Of a DNA stretch of 64,000 bases, positions 34,765 through 45,028 are shown piece after piece. Position 1 is the stretch's first letter. Every line of letters begins with the position of its first letter. The notes beneath the pieces are model-generated. The model searched no databases and had not been told where the DNA came from. It worked only from the letters and a program-made list of their open reading frames with translations. The translations under genes and the position numbers were made by a program. Location: positions 2,046,001 to 2,110,000 of the forward strand of contig NZ_JACCBH010000001.1 in NCBI RefSeq assembly GCF_013409745.1, given 5' to 3'. The stretch is from Microbacterium pseudoresistens (GTDB taxonomy: Bacteria > Actinomycetota > Actinomycetes > Actinomycetales > Microbacteriaceae).

Positions 34765-34793
34765 CGATCCTCCTTTCCAGGAAACTGTTTTCG

Positions 34794-34806
34794 AGTATAT
34801 GCATAT
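34794..34806 (-). promoter_or_regulatory. padR promoter with ATATGCATAT palindrome
   Basis: The perfect 10-bp palindrome ATATGCATAT (34797-34806) overlaps TATACT (34799-34794 on the minus strand), the likely -10 of padR. AT-rich dyads of this kind are typical PadR operators, so autoregulation is likely. Confidence 0.5.
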
Positions 34807-34858
34807 CCGGAAACCACGGGATGCGCTGTTCGGAGGCGATGCCAAGGTCACGCGCCGG

Positions 34859-34864
34859 TAACAT
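34859..34864 (+). promoter_or_regulatory. -10 element for secA and its leader ORF
   Basis: TAACAT lies 6 bases before ATG 34871, so transcription would begin at or next to that ATG and the secA leader would be about 58 bases long. Confidence 0.45.
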
Positions 34865-34870
34865 GGGTGG

Positions 34871-34928
34871 ATGTGCCCGGCGCATACCCTGCGCGTCGTG
34901 CCTCATCCACCTCGAGGAGAAGACATCC

Positions 34929-34945
<17 letters not shown>
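34871..34945 (+). CDS. Putative 24-residue leader peptide overlapping the secA start
   Basis: ATG 34871, placed 6 bases after a TAACAT element, opens a 24-codon frame (begins [18 protein letters not shown]) that stops at TGA 34943-34945, 17 bases inside secA and in another frame. Its codons cover the secA ribosome site. If translated from a leaderless mRNA it would affect secA initiation. The peptide has four prolines, including one adjacent Pro-Pro pair, and basic residues. SecM controls secA by translation arrest in E. coli, but no sequence similarity is claimed. It may be chance; no direct proof. Confidence 0.35.
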
Positions 34946-37733
<2,788 letters not shown>

Positions 37734-37741
37734 GTGTCCTG

Positions 37742-37778
37742 CGCCGCGGGCGGCGACGAGGATCCATCGTCCGCGGCG
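37742..37778 (+). terminator. Possible hairpin after secA
   Basis: CGCCGCG (37742-37748) pairs with CGCGGCG (37772-37778), enclosing GACGA/TCGTC around GGATCC with a 6-base bulge. It lies just before the -10 of the aminotransferase gene, and no T-run follows, so it is tentative. Confidence 0.35.
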
Positions 37779-37791
37779 ATAGGATCTAGCG

Positions 37792-39015
37792 ATGACCCCA
37801 CGATCCTTCGATCAGTCCGCCAAGCTGAAGAACGTTCTCTACGAGATCCGCGGCAAGGCGCTCGTCGAGGCGGCACGGCTGGAGGCCGAGGGGCACGCGG
37901 TGCTCAAGCTGAACACCGGCAATCCGGCCATCTTCGGGTTCGAGGCCCCGCAGCAGATCGTGCACGACATGCTCGCGGCGGTGCCCACGGCGCACGGCTA
38001 CAGCGACAGCCGCGGCATCATCTCGGCCCGTCGGGCCATCGTCAGCCGCTATGAAGAGGTCGAGGGCTTCCCGCCGTTCGATCCCGACGACGTCTACCTC
38101 GGCAACGGCGTCTCCGAGCTCATCACCATGACGATGCAGGCGCTGCTCGACGAGGGCGACGAGGTGCTCATCCCCGCGCCCGACTACCCGCTCTGGACGG
38201 CCATGACGAGCCTGGCCGGCGGCACGCCCGTGCACTACGTGTGCGACGAGGAGAACGACTGGAACCCCGATCTCGAAGACATCAGGGCCAAGGTCACGCC
38301 GAACACCAAGGCGATCGTCATCATCAACCCCAACAACCCCACCGGGGCGGTGTACTCGCGTGCCGTGCTGGAGGGCATCGTGCAGATCGCCCGCGAGAAC
38401 GGCCTGCTGCTGCTCTCGGACGAGATCTACGACCGCATCCTGTACGACGACGCCCATCACATCCCCACGGCCACCCTCGCGCCCGACCTGCTGTGCTTCA
38501 CCTTCAACGGCCTGTCCAAGACCTATCGCGTGGCTGGGTACCGTTCGGGCTGGCTCGTGATCACCGGGCCCAAGGCGCACGCCCGGGGTTTCCTCGAGGG
38601 GATCACGCTGCTCGCGTCCACGCGGTTGTGCCCGAACGTGCCCGCTCAGCACGCCGTGCAGGCGGCGCTGTCAGGGGTGCAGTCCATCGAGGCGCTGGTG
38701 CTGCCCAGCGGGCGCCTGCATCAGCAGCGCGACGCCGCGTGGGAGGGGCTGGAGGCGATTCCCGGCGTCTCGTGCGTGCGGCCGGCGGGGGCGCTCTACG
38801 CCTTCCCCCGGCTGGATCCGGACGTGCACGAGATCCACGACGACGAGAAGCTGATCTTCGACATCCTCGTGGCCGAGCGGATCCTTCTCGTGCAGGGCAC
38901 CGGGTTCAACTGGCCGACGCCGGACCACCTGCGCGTGGTCACGCTGCCCGAGCCGCGCGTGATCGGCGAGGCGATCGAGCGCCTGGGCAACTTCCTGGCG
39001 AGCTACCGCCAGTGA
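37792..39015 (+). CDS. Class I/II PLP aminotransferase, AlaA/alanine-valine aminotransferase-like
   Basis: A 407-residue PLP enzyme. The catalytic lysine lies in TFNGLSKTYRVAGYRSGWLV; other fold-type I blocks are LNTGNPAIFGFEAPQQI, YLGNGVSELITMTMQALL, IPAPDYPLWTA, IINPNNPTGAVYS and LLLLSDEIYDRILYDD. The opening QSAKLKNVLYEIRGKALVEA is that of AlaA-type enzymes, which make alanine from pyruvate and glutamate. TAGGAT with 6 bases precedes the ATG (leaderless). It converges with the CpaE-like gene. Substrate choice is inferred. Confidence 0.93.
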   Translation: MTPRSFDQSAKLKNVLYEIRGKALVEAARLEAEGHAVLKLNTGNPAIFGFEAPQQIVHDMLAAVPTAHGYSDSRGIISARRAIVSRYEEVEGFPPFDPDDVYLGNGVSELITMTMQALLDEGDEVLIPAPDYPLWTAMTSLAGGTPVHYVCDEENDWNPDLEDIRAKVTPNTKAIVIINPNNPTGAVYSRAVLEGIVQIARENGLLLLSDEIYDRILYDDAHHIPTATLAPDLLCFTFNGLSKTYRVAGYRSGWLVITGPKAHARGFLEGITLLASTRLCPNVPAQHAVQAALSGVQSIEALVLPSGRLHQQRDAAWEGLEAIPGVSCVRPAGALYAFPRLDPDVHEIHDDEKLIFDILVAERILLVQGTGFNWPTPDHLRVVTLPEPRVIGEAIERLGNFLASYRQ

Positions 39016-39036
39016 GGCGGCTGCGGTCGCCGCAGG

Positions 39037-40329
39037 TCAGGCGACCACGCGGCGGTCGCGCCGCCGCAGCGCGCGCCGCTCGGGCTGAGTGTCCGGCTCA
39101 CCTGTGACGGCCGCCCTTCCGGTGCGGTCGAGCATCGTGCTCAGTTGTCGGATCGCCGCGGCGAACGCCGAGCGCGGCGAGACCTCGGCCACGGGCCGGG
39201 CATGCAGCAGTGCGGCATCGAGCGCGCGCGGATCGTCGGGCAGGAAGCGGATGTCGCCGATACCGGAGAATCGGTCCAGCGCCCGGCGGATCTGGCCGCG
39301 GGCATCGATTCCGAGCGATCCCGACCGCACGCGGTTGACGACGACGGTGACCGGCGTGGTGCCGACCAGTGCCCGCAGCTCGGAGTATGCGCGCACGAAC
39401 CGGGCGAGGCCCAGTGCATCAGCCGAGGCGACGGCCACGATGTGATCCGCCGACTCCAGCGCCGTGCGTGCGGCGGCGTTGCGGCGCGGCACGCTGAGGT
39501 CGCTCATGAGTTCTTCATCGGCTTCGAGCGCGGCGGCGACGTCGACGACGGTGGTCCGGGTCCATCCGCGGCAGGCATCCAGCGCGCCGCGGAGCCTACC
39601 GGGCGTCAGCTCCGGCCAGCGCGCAGGGCGGTTGAGCCCCGTCAGCACCTCCAGCGGACCCTGCGAGGTGTCGACGGTGCGGGAGAGCCGGGTGAGCTCG
39701 GAGTCGTCGAGCCCGCCGGTCTCGGCCCGGCGGCAGGCCGCGGCGAGGCCGGGACCGTCATCGCCCAGTCCCAGCAGCAGCGCGACGGCGGGGGCGTGGG
39801 TGTCGGCGTCGACGAGCGAGACAGGACCGGAGCGGGTCAGCGCCGCGGCCAGCTCGATGGCGATGGTCGTGCGTCCGGGCGCGCCGTGCGGGCCCCACAC
39901 GGCGACGACGCGCCCCGGTTCGAATGCCCCTCCCGTGCCTGCGTGCCCTTCCGGCGGCACGGCCGACCCGTGCGGCGCGGCCAGGGCATCGGCGATGCGC
40001 CAGGCCGAGGCATCGGCGGGCAGCGGTGCGGCCAGGCCGTGGCGGCTCGCGAGGTGCACGCCGTCGCCTTCGTCGCCCAGGAGCAGGATGCGCACCCCGG
40101 CGCGATCGCAGGCGGCGAGCACGGGGGAGGAGAGCAGCGCACGTTCGGCGGGAACGACGATCGCGTCGACGTCGCGCAGGGGCGAGTCGTTCTCGGCATC
40201 CCAGGTGCGCACGGCGCGGGCGAGCTCGCCGGGCGCGACCTCGCGCACGATCTGCTGACCGGTGAGCGCGAGGTCGTCGCGCAGCGCGTCGGTCCGGGCG
40301 GCGTCGAGGGCGAGGACGATACGGCTCAC
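39037..40329 (-). CDS. CpaE/MinD-like ATPase with altered P-loop
   Basis: A 430-residue protein. Residues about 1-115 form a receiver-like or CpaE N-terminal domain (IVLALDAARTDALRDDLA, DVDAIVVPAERALL). The ParA/MinD-type domain starts VVAVWGPHGAPGRTTIAIELA (P-loop about 146-155). The usual lysine of a ParA P-loop (KGGxGKT) is Arg153 here, while VSLVDADTHAPAVALLLGL and TVVVNRVRSG keep the switch regions. CpaE proteins position Flp/Tad pili; no cpaF or tadBC gene is nearby. The GTG start overlaps the CpaB-like stop (GTGA, 40326-40329). A long in-frame N-terminal extension is not supported. Confidence 0.85.
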   Translation of the reverse strand: MSRIVLALDAARTDALRDDLALTGQQIVREVAPGELARAVRTWDAENDSPLRDVDAIVVPAERALLSSPVLAACDRAGVRILLLGDEGDGVHLASRHGLAAPLPADASAWRIADALAAPHGSAVPPEGHAGTGGAFEPGRVVAVWGPHGAPGRTTIAIELAAALTRSGPVSLVDADTHAPAVALLLGLGDDGPGLAAACRRAETGGLDDSELTRLSRTVDTSQGPLEVLTGLNRPARWPELTPGRLRGALDACRGWTRTTVVDVAAALEADEELMSDLSVPRRNAAARTALESADHIVAVASADALGLARFVRAYSELRALVGTTPVTVVVNRVRSGSLGIDARGQIRRALDRFSGIGDIRFLPDDPRALDAALLHARPVAEVSPRSAFAAAIRQLSTMLDRTGRAAVTGEPDTQPERRALRRRDRRVVA

Positions 40330-40943
40330 GAACGGCCCCCGGCGGGCACGACGGACAGCGAGGCGCCGCCGGTCACGGCCGAGAGAACGTCGCCGACCTG
40401 CGCCCGGTCGATCACGAGCTCCAGCGAGGCCTGCGCCCCGCCGAGCATGCTGTCGTCGTGGGTCACATCGGCCACGGTGGCAGACGGGATGAGGATGCGC
40501 GGCTGCTCGAATCCCTTGCCGTCGGGCAGCGCCGGCGCGACCCACACCTCGACGACCGCGCCATCGGTGATCGCGCCGGGGATGCCGATCGCGCTGTCGA
40601 CCACGATCGAGGTGGTGCGCGCGTCGTCGGCATCGCCGCCGGCGGATCCGGGGATGAGCTCGCCTGCGGCGATCGTGCGGGTGGCGACGGTGCCCGGCTC
40701 GAGCGTGCCAGGGGTGAGGTAGTCGTCGGTGATCGATCCCAGCGCGACCTCGACGACGCGGACGTCGTCGGAGGAGAGCGCCTGGCCCGCCACGATCGTG
40801 CGTGCGGCCTGCAGCACCGACGTGGTCTGGCGGGCCGAGGCGACGACCATCCAGACGCCGAGCACAGATGCGATGATGAGGCAGACGCCGAGAAGGAAGC
40901 GCAGGTCGCCCCACGGACGGCGCGAAACACGGGGAATCGTCAT
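40326..40943 (-). CDS. SAF-domain (CpaB/RcpC-like) membrane-anchored protein
   Basis: A 205-residue protein with an N-terminal basic segment, a membrane helix (about residues 13-33) and an SAF/CpaB domain (about 38-105) beginning LQAARTIVAGQALSSDDVRV, followed by ATRTIAAGELIPGS. The C-terminal half is beta-rich (VVEVWVAPALPDGKG, ISLVIDRAQVGDVL-type strands). CpaB secures the pilus periplasmic conduit in Flp/Tad systems. Here it stands only with a CpaE-like gene, so the pair may work in another envelope machine. A DnaA-box-like sequence lies about 40 bp upstream of its ATG. Confidence 0.88.
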   Translation of the reverse strand: MTIPRVSRRPWGDLRFLLGVCLIIASVLGVWMVVASARQTTSVLQAARTIVAGQALSSDDVRVVEVALGSITDDYLTPGTLEPGTVATRTIAAGELIPGSAGGDADDARTTSIVVDSAIGIPGAITDGAVVEVWVAPALPDGKGFEQPRILIPSATVADVTHDDSMLGGAQASLELVIDRAQVGDVLSAVTGGASLSVVPAGGRS

Positions 40944-40982
40944 GCCGACATCGTCACAGACGCGTCGTTGACAGCCGCCAAG

Positions 40983-40991
40983 TTATCCACA
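40983..40991 (+). promoter_or_regulatory. Perfect DnaA box (TTATCCACA), first
   Basis: This exact consensus 9-mer lies between the CpaB-like gene and the HTH gene. A TTGACA hexamer (40968-40973) lies just before it. A second exact copy is at 42004. Possible DnaA regulation or titration site; motif only. Confidence 0.5.
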
Positions 40992-41041
40992 GTCGGCGGT
41001 GCGACTCGTGCTGCCGGCGGGCGCCCACCACAATGGAGGGC

Positions 41042-41311
41042 ATGCCCGACGCATCCGAGCGCTATCTCGCCCCCTCGCAGGTGGCCGAGTTGTTGAGCCT
41101 CGATGTCGACGAGGTGCTCGCACTCGTACTGGACGGGCGACTACGGGGCTCGCGCCTCGGGGAGCCGGCGCGCTGGCGGATCGAGGAGTCGTCGGTCGGG
41201 GATTATCTCGCCGATCGCATCGAGGAGAGCCGCCGGATGGCACTGTGGGAGCAGTCGAACGTGGCGAGCTTCCCCGAGCTGTGGGGGCCCTCGGTCCGCC
41301 AGGGACGCTGA
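41042..41311 (+). CDS. Small helix-turn-helix (excisionase/MerR-like) DNA-binding protein
   Basis: An 89-residue protein of the HTH_17 group: RYLAPSQVAELLSLDVDEVLAL, then GRLRGSRLGEPARWRIEESSVGDYLADRIEESR. This is the winged, excisionase-like fold in which the recognition helix is followed by RxxR and a W-R strand. Members can be excisionases or small regulators; I saw no integrase or attachment site nearby, so a regulator is more likely. CACAAT with 7 bases precedes ATG 41042, so I chose this rather than ATG 41033, which overlaps the -10 element. Confidence 0.85.
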   Translation: MPDASERYLAPSQVAELLSLDVDEVLALVLDGRLRGSRLGEPARWRIEESSVGDYLADRIEESRRMALWEQSNVASFPELWGPSVRQGR

Positions 41312-41369
41312 CCCCGCGCCGCTGTCGCGGCTGATCCCGAGGGGCCGGGTCCCGGCGCAGGGCGTCAGC
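41307..41369. terminator. Hairpin between convergent HTH and unknown genes, with both stops paired
   Basis: GCTGAC-CCC-GCGCC (41307-41320) pairs with GGCGC-a-GGG-c-GTCAGC (41354-41369), a 14-bp stem with two single-base bulges. The stop TGA (41309-41311) pairs exactly with the other gene's TCA (41365-41367). Confidence 0.55.
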
Positions 41370-41964
41370 CCAATGCGGAGCCGGCCGTATCGCCGACGAT
41401 CACCGTCATCACCGCGTCGAAAGGGATGAGTCGGAAGCCGCGGACCGCGTGAGATCGCCGCGCCTCTCCCGCGTCGTGCAGGGCGAGATCGAGGTGATCG
41501 GATCCGGCGCGGTCGATCGTGCCGGCCAGCAGCGTGCCCGGTCGCACGCGCAACGCCACCCCTGTGCGGCGGCGCGCCAGATCGCGCAGGACGAAGCCCA
41601 TCGTCATCCGTTCGCGCAACGGGGAGAGCGGGGCCTGCGTGCTGCCGCTGGCGAGCACCGAGCCGTGGTCGAGGCCCCACTGGACGACGGCGCCGAACGG
41701 CAGCAGCGCCGTGCTGTGCGTCTCGCTGAGGTCGAGGGCGGCCCAGTCGGCACCCGTGGCCCTCAGCCGCCCGCGCATCGTCGTGCCGTCGGTGAGCGTC
41801 GCATTCAGCGCAGGGGCGTCGGCGACCAGGGCCGCCAGCCGTGCCCTCAGCTCGATGCGGGCGAAGCGCACGCGCTCGGCCTCGGCATCCAGTGCGGCCC
41901 GCTCGGCCTCCCAGCCGGAGGCCAGCTGATCCTCGAGGTCTTCGAACAGCCCATCCCATTCCAC
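41365..41964 (-). CDS. Conserved-type protein of unknown function
   Basis: A 199-residue soluble protein I do not recognise. The N-terminal 45 residues are helical and acidic (WDGLFEDLEDQLASGWEAERAALDAEAERVRF). Then a beta-rich part contains two similar short segments, LTDGTTMRGRLRATGADWAAL and LAGTIDRAGSDHLDLAL, each a turn-strand-Gly-strand unit that could be an Sm-like or Hfq-like small barrel. No cysteine or catalytic pattern. GTG 41964 is preceded by TACGCT with 7 bases, indicating a leaderless mRNA. A palindrome covers the likely -35 region. Confidence 0.7.
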   Translation of the reverse strand: MEWDGLFEDLEDQLASGWEAERAALDAEAERVRFARIELRARLAALVADAPALNATLTDGTTMRGRLRATGADWAALDLSETHSTALLPFGAVVQWGLDHGSVLASGSTQAPLSPLRERMTMGFVLRDLARRRTGVALRVRPGTLLAGTIDRAGSDHLDLALHDAGEARRSHAVRGFRLIPFDAVMTVIVGDTAGSALG

Positions 41965-41990
41965 GCCGACGAGCGTACGGGAGGGCTCCG

Positions 41991-42004
41991 ACCCGTATAC
42001 GGGT
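41991..42004. promoter_or_regulatory. Perfect 14-bp palindrome ACCCGTATACGGGT (candidate operator)
   Basis: The dyad lies 27-40 bases before GTG 41964, over the -35 position of that gene, and runs directly into a DnaA box on the other side. Its final T is also the first base of the TTATCCACA box. Confidence 0.5.
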
Positions 42005-42012
42005 TATCCACA
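42004..42012 (+). promoter_or_regulatory. Perfect DnaA box (TTATCCACA), second
   Basis: Second exact copy of the 9-mer, same orientation, 1021 bp from the first, upstream of the Rv3235-like gene and abutting the palindrome at 41991. Confidence 0.5.
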
Positions 42013-42149
42013 TGCATCCTTCAGCAAGCCTTCAGGGTCGCTTTCGCCGTGCTCTACTTCGAGTGTTCCCCTCGGTTCCCGGCGCTCCGGCGTCGCGAGC
42101 CGACTTGCACCGAGACGTTCGACCCAAGAGCGACACAAGAGAGCTGACG

Positions 42150-42536
42150 ATGACGCCGTACGAAGAGTTCGCCCCGCAGCACACGCCCTCCGCGATGCTT
42201 CCGGATCCCGAGCCGCTGCTCGAGAGCCTCACGCGCGGCGTGCTCGAAGTCGTCGCCGGTGTGCGCGAGGTCGATCAGCTCGCGCGCTGGTTCACCGAAG
42301 AGGCGTACCGCTCGGTCATGGTGCGCGCGAACCTCTCCGCCCGCGCGCGGAGCGCTCGGGGCATGTCGCCGACGCGACCCGTGTACCGCATTCTGTCGAC
42401 GCGGTGCTCGAGCCCGGCCGACGGAGTCGTCGAAGCCGCGGTCGTCGTGGCGGGCCCCGCCCGCACGCGCGCCGTCGCCGTGCGCCTGGAGGGCTGGGAT
42501 GGGCGCTGGCGCGCCACGAGCCTCGCCGTTCTCTGA
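42150..42536 (+). CDS. Rv3235-family protein
   Basis: A 128-residue protein. The first 30 residues are variable; then LESLTRGVLEVVAGVREVDQLARWF, YRSVMVRANLSARAR, and the C-terminal VEAAVVVAGPARTRAVAVRLEGWDGRWRATSLAVL. This is the Rv3235 family, actinobacterial, function unknown, found near secA1. The repeated short strands in the C-terminus resemble an NTF2-like cone. Start ATG 42150 has AAGAGAG before it; a longer frame upstream is unsupported. Confidence 0.85.
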   Translation: MTPYEEFAPQHTPSAMLPDPEPLLESLTRGVLEVVAGVREVDQLARWFTEEAYRSVMVRANLSARARSARGMSPTRPVYRILSTRCSSPADGVVEAAVVVAGPARTRAVAVRLEGWDGRWRATSLAVL

Positions 42537-42630
42537 TCCGCACCGCCCTGCCCGCCGCAGGCGCGAGCCGGGCCGCCCACAGTACTGGCCGTCGCAGGGG
42601 TGGGGTCGAACCTGCCTCTAGGCTGAGAGG

Positions 42631-44115
42631 GTGTCCACCCTCAGCGACCTCGTGCATGCCCAGGGATGCCTGAACGACTCCGATGTCGAATGGCTCCACC
42701 GCCTGGCCGGAGACGGCCAGCTGCTGGCCGATCTGGCTTTCGCCGACATCGTGTTGTGGGTGGCGACCTCTGACGCGTCCTTCATCGCGGTGGCGCATGC
42801 GCGCCCCGGCGGGGCGGCCACCCTGTTCTATCGCGACATCGTCGGCGAGCGGGTGCGGCCGCAGTGGCGCACCCAGGTGCAGGAGGCCTACGACACCGCC
42901 CGGATCGTCGACTCGTCGTCGCCGGACTGGTTCGAGGAGACGCCCACGCGGGTGCGCGCCGTGCCGATCGTGCGCGAGCCGGCGCCGGAGGGCGAGCGCT
43001 CCGCGGTGATCGCGGTGCTCACCCGGCACACGAACCTCGGCGAATCGCGCCAGCCATCGCGCCAGCAGATCACGTTCGACCAGTGCGCCGACGACCTGTT
43101 CGGCATGATGGGCCACGGCGAGTTCCCCGACCTGTCGGCGCCGACCTCACCACGCCGCGGTGCTCCGCGCGCCTCCGACGGCCTCATCCGGCTCGACGTC
43201 GACGGGATCGTCACGTTCGCGAGCCCGAACGCGCTGTCGGCCTTCAATCGGATGGGCTTCGACGACGAGCTCGAGGGGGAGTCGCTCGCCGAGGTGACCT
43301 CGCGCATCGTGCCCGCCGGGCGCCAGGTCGACGAGTCGCTCCCGGTCGTGGTGACCGGCCGCGCGCCCTGGCGCACGGATATGGAGGCGCGCGGCGTGAC
43401 CGTCTCGCTGCGGGCCATCCCGTTGCGCGACCACGGCTCGCGCGTCGGCGCGATCGTGCTGTGCCGCGACGTGTCGGAGATGCGGCACCAGGAGCAGGAG
43501 CTCATCACCAAGGATGCGACGATCCGCGAGATCCATCACCGGGTCAAGAACAACCTGCAGACCGTCGCCTCGCTGCTGCGCATCCAGGCCCGCCGCACGC
43601 ACTCGGAGGAGGGGCGAGACGCTCTCGTCCAGGCTATGCGCCGCGTCGAGGCGATCGCGGTCGTGCACGACACGCTGGCGAGCGGGCTGGCGCAGACCGT
43701 CGACTTCGACGAGGTCTTCGCACGGGTGCTCAAGCTGGTGGCCGAGGTCGCCGCCGCGCCGAACACCCGCGCCCGCACACGGCGCGAGGGGCGCTTCGGG
43801 GTGCTGCCGAGCGAGTACGCCACTCCGCTGGCGCTCGCCCTCACCGAGGTCGTCACGAACGCCGTCGAGCACGGGCTGTCGGGTCAGGAGGGCACGGTCA
43901 CCATCGAGGCGCAGCGCACCGACGAGAACCTCCGGGTCATCGTGCGCGACACCGGCCACGGGCTGCCCGAGGGGCGGGTCGGCCAGGGCCTGGGCACGCA
44001 GATCATCCGCACGCTCATCCAGGGCGAGCTGGGTGGGACGATCGATTGGCAGGGTGCCGAAGGCGAGGGCACCGTGGTGACGATCGACCTGCCGATGCGT
44101 TGGGTGAAGGCCTAG
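42631..44115 (+). CDS. pdtaS: Sensor histidine kinase PdtaS-like (HisKA_2)
   Basis: A 494-residue cytosolic kinase. Residues about 1-150 match the GAF-like N-terminal domain (GCLNDSDVEWLHRLAGDGQL, FADIVLWVATSD), about 180-285 a PAS domain, then the HisKA_2 histidine in IREIHHRVKNNLQTVASLL and the HATPase (LALTEVVTNAVEHGLSG, DTGHGLPEG). No membrane helix. PdtaS phosphorylates the antiterminator PdtaR (ANTAR) in mycobacteria and senses NO/copper; pdtaR is not in this window. GTG 42631 is preceded by TAGGCT with 6 bases (leaderless). It converges on whiB1, the same neighbour as in M. tuberculosis. Confidence 0.95.
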   Translation: MSTLSDLVHAQGCLNDSDVEWLHRLAGDGQLLADLAFADIVLWVATSDASFIAVAHARPGGAATLFYRDIVGERVRPQWRTQVQEAYDTARIVDSSSPDWFEETPTRVRAVPIVREPAPEGERSAVIAVLTRHTNLGESRQPSRQQITFDQCADDLFGMMGHGEFPDLSAPTSPRRGAPRASDGLIRLDVDGIVTFASPNALSAFNRMGFDDELEGESLAEVTSRIVPAGRQVDESLPVVVTGRAPWRTDMEARGVTVSLRAIPLRDHGSRVGAIVLCRDVSEMRHQEQELITKDATIREIHHRVKNNLQTVASLLRIQARRTHSEEGRDALVQAMRRVEAIAVVHDTLASGLAQTVDFDEVFARVLKLVAEVAAAPNTRARTRREGRFGVLPSEYATPLALALTEVVTNAVEHGLSGQEGTVTIEAQRTDENLRVIVRDTGHGLPEGRVGQGLGTQIIRTLIQGELGGTIDWQGAEGEGTVVTIDLPMRWVKA

Positions 44116-44148
44116 CCAATCACCTGACCCGGCGGGCCGTCGGGGGAG

Positions 44149-44397
44149 TCAGGAGGCGCGGCGGGCGCGGGCGGCGCGGCGCTTGAGGGCGCGGCGCTCG
44201 TCTTCGGACAGGCCGCCCCACACGCCCGAGTCCTGGTTGGACTCGAGGGCGTACTGCAGGCACACCTCGGTGACCGTGCAGCGGGCGCAGACGCTCTTCG
44301 CCTTGTCGATCTGGTCGACGGCGGGGCCGGTGTTGCCGACCGGGAAGAACAATTCGGGGTCGACGGTGAGGCAAGCGGCTTTGTCGCGCCAATCCAT
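44149..44397 (-). CDS. whiB1: WhiB1-type iron-sulfur protein
   Basis: An 82-residue WhiB protein with the four cluster cysteines C9, C37, C40 and C46 and the SGVWGG turn (57-62). The short N-terminus (MDWRDKAACL) and the DPELFFPVGNTGPAVDQI region are characteristic of WhiB1, an essential nitric-oxide-sensitive factor that binds the housekeeping sigma factor. A ribosome site (GAGGAG) precedes the ATG. The C-terminus is strongly basic (RRALKRRAARARR). Adjacency to pdtaS is shared with M. tuberculosis. Confidence 0.95.
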   Translation of the reverse strand: MDWRDKAACLTVDPELFFPVGNTGPAVDQIDKAKSVCARCTVTEVCLQYALESNQDSGVWGGLSEDERRALKRRAARARRAS

Positions 44398-44600
44398 AGG
44401 GGCTCCTCGGGTGAATCGTGGGCGCGCGGATTGCGCGCCGCAAACGGGCGGCGATCGGGTGCGCGGCCCGCTTTGTGCAAGCGGATGCTCGCCCCACGCC
44501 GCTGTGGGAGCACATGGCTGTGTTCTATTCTCGTCTATGCACTGTTCACAATCAAGGGTTTTCTGCGCCTCGTCGCGGGATCCCTCGCCTCAGGAGAGTC
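44398..44600. other. 203-bp intergenic region between whiB1 and a small membrane protein
   Basis: Divergent promoter region. The right half is AT-richer (around 44521-44560: TTCTATTCTCGTCTATG, then TTCACAATC), the most likely place for both promoters. I could not fix -10 elements. A loose inverted repeat (AAACGGGC about 44440, GCCCGCTTT about 44466) may be a leader hairpin of whiB1. Confidence 0.35.
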
Positions 44601-45014
44601 ATGCGCGTCTCGAGACTGACCACGGCCACCGCCGCGCTGCTCGCGCTCGAAGGCATCGCGCTGCTCATCGTCGCGCTCGTGGAGGGCATCCGACTCGGTG
44701 CGGGCGAAGCCGCCGAACTCCCCACGGCCCTGGCGCTGATCGGGCTCACCGTCATCGGCGGGGCGGGGCTTCTACTGCTCGCCGTCGGCGTGCTCCGCGG
44801 GCGCTCCTGGGCTCGCTCCGGCGGAATGGTGCTGCAGATCCTCGGGGTGGCGACGGCGCTGAGCGGGATGTCGGCGCAGCCGTTCCCGACGCTGTTCGTC
44901 GTGGGTCTCGGCGTGCCCTGCGCGCTGGGGATCGTACTGATCTTCCTGCTGTCGCGCCGCGCGGGTCTCGATGCGCGCAGCGCCTCGGATGCGGAGGCCG
45001 ACGGCAGGCTCTGA
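44601..45014 (+). CDS. Small four-helix membrane protein, unknown function
   Basis: A 137-residue protein with four membrane helices (about residues 5-27, 42-65, 72-92, 95-118) and a short charged C-terminus (RRAGLDARSASDAEADGRL). No conserved motif known to me. The ATG has CAGGAGAG just upstream, a proper ribosome site. An open frame continues upstream, but with no ribosome site. The stop is embedded in a palindrome shared with bcp. Confidence 0.75.
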   Translation: MRVSRLTTATAALLALEGIALLIVALVEGIRLGAGEAAELPTALALIGLTVIGGAGLLLLAVGVLRGRSWARSGGMVLQILGVATALSGMSAQPFPTLFVVGLGVPCALGIVLIFLLSRRAGLDARSASDAEADGRL

Positions 45015-45028
45015 GCGGATCCGCTCAG
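45011..45028. terminator. 18-bp perfect palindrome carrying both stop codons
   Basis: CTGAGCGGATCCGCTCAG is the complete intergenic junction of the convergent membrane-protein and bcp genes. TGA 45012-45014 and the bcp stop (TCA 45025-45027) pair exactly within it. Confidence 0.6.

Noticed and set aside
39037..40914. 625-codon version of the CpaE-like protein
   Set aside because: Its first part is antisense-phase read-through of the CpaB-like gene; GTG 40329 with a GTGA overlap fits the family start.
40968..40996. Sigma-A promoter starting from the TTGACA at 40968
   Set aside because: No acceptable -10 element 16-18 bp downstream; the overlap with the DnaA box is noted separately.
41042..41311. 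Phage or plasmid excisionase with attachment site
   Set aside because: HTH_17 fold alone is not enough; no integrase, tRNA or direct repeats nearby.
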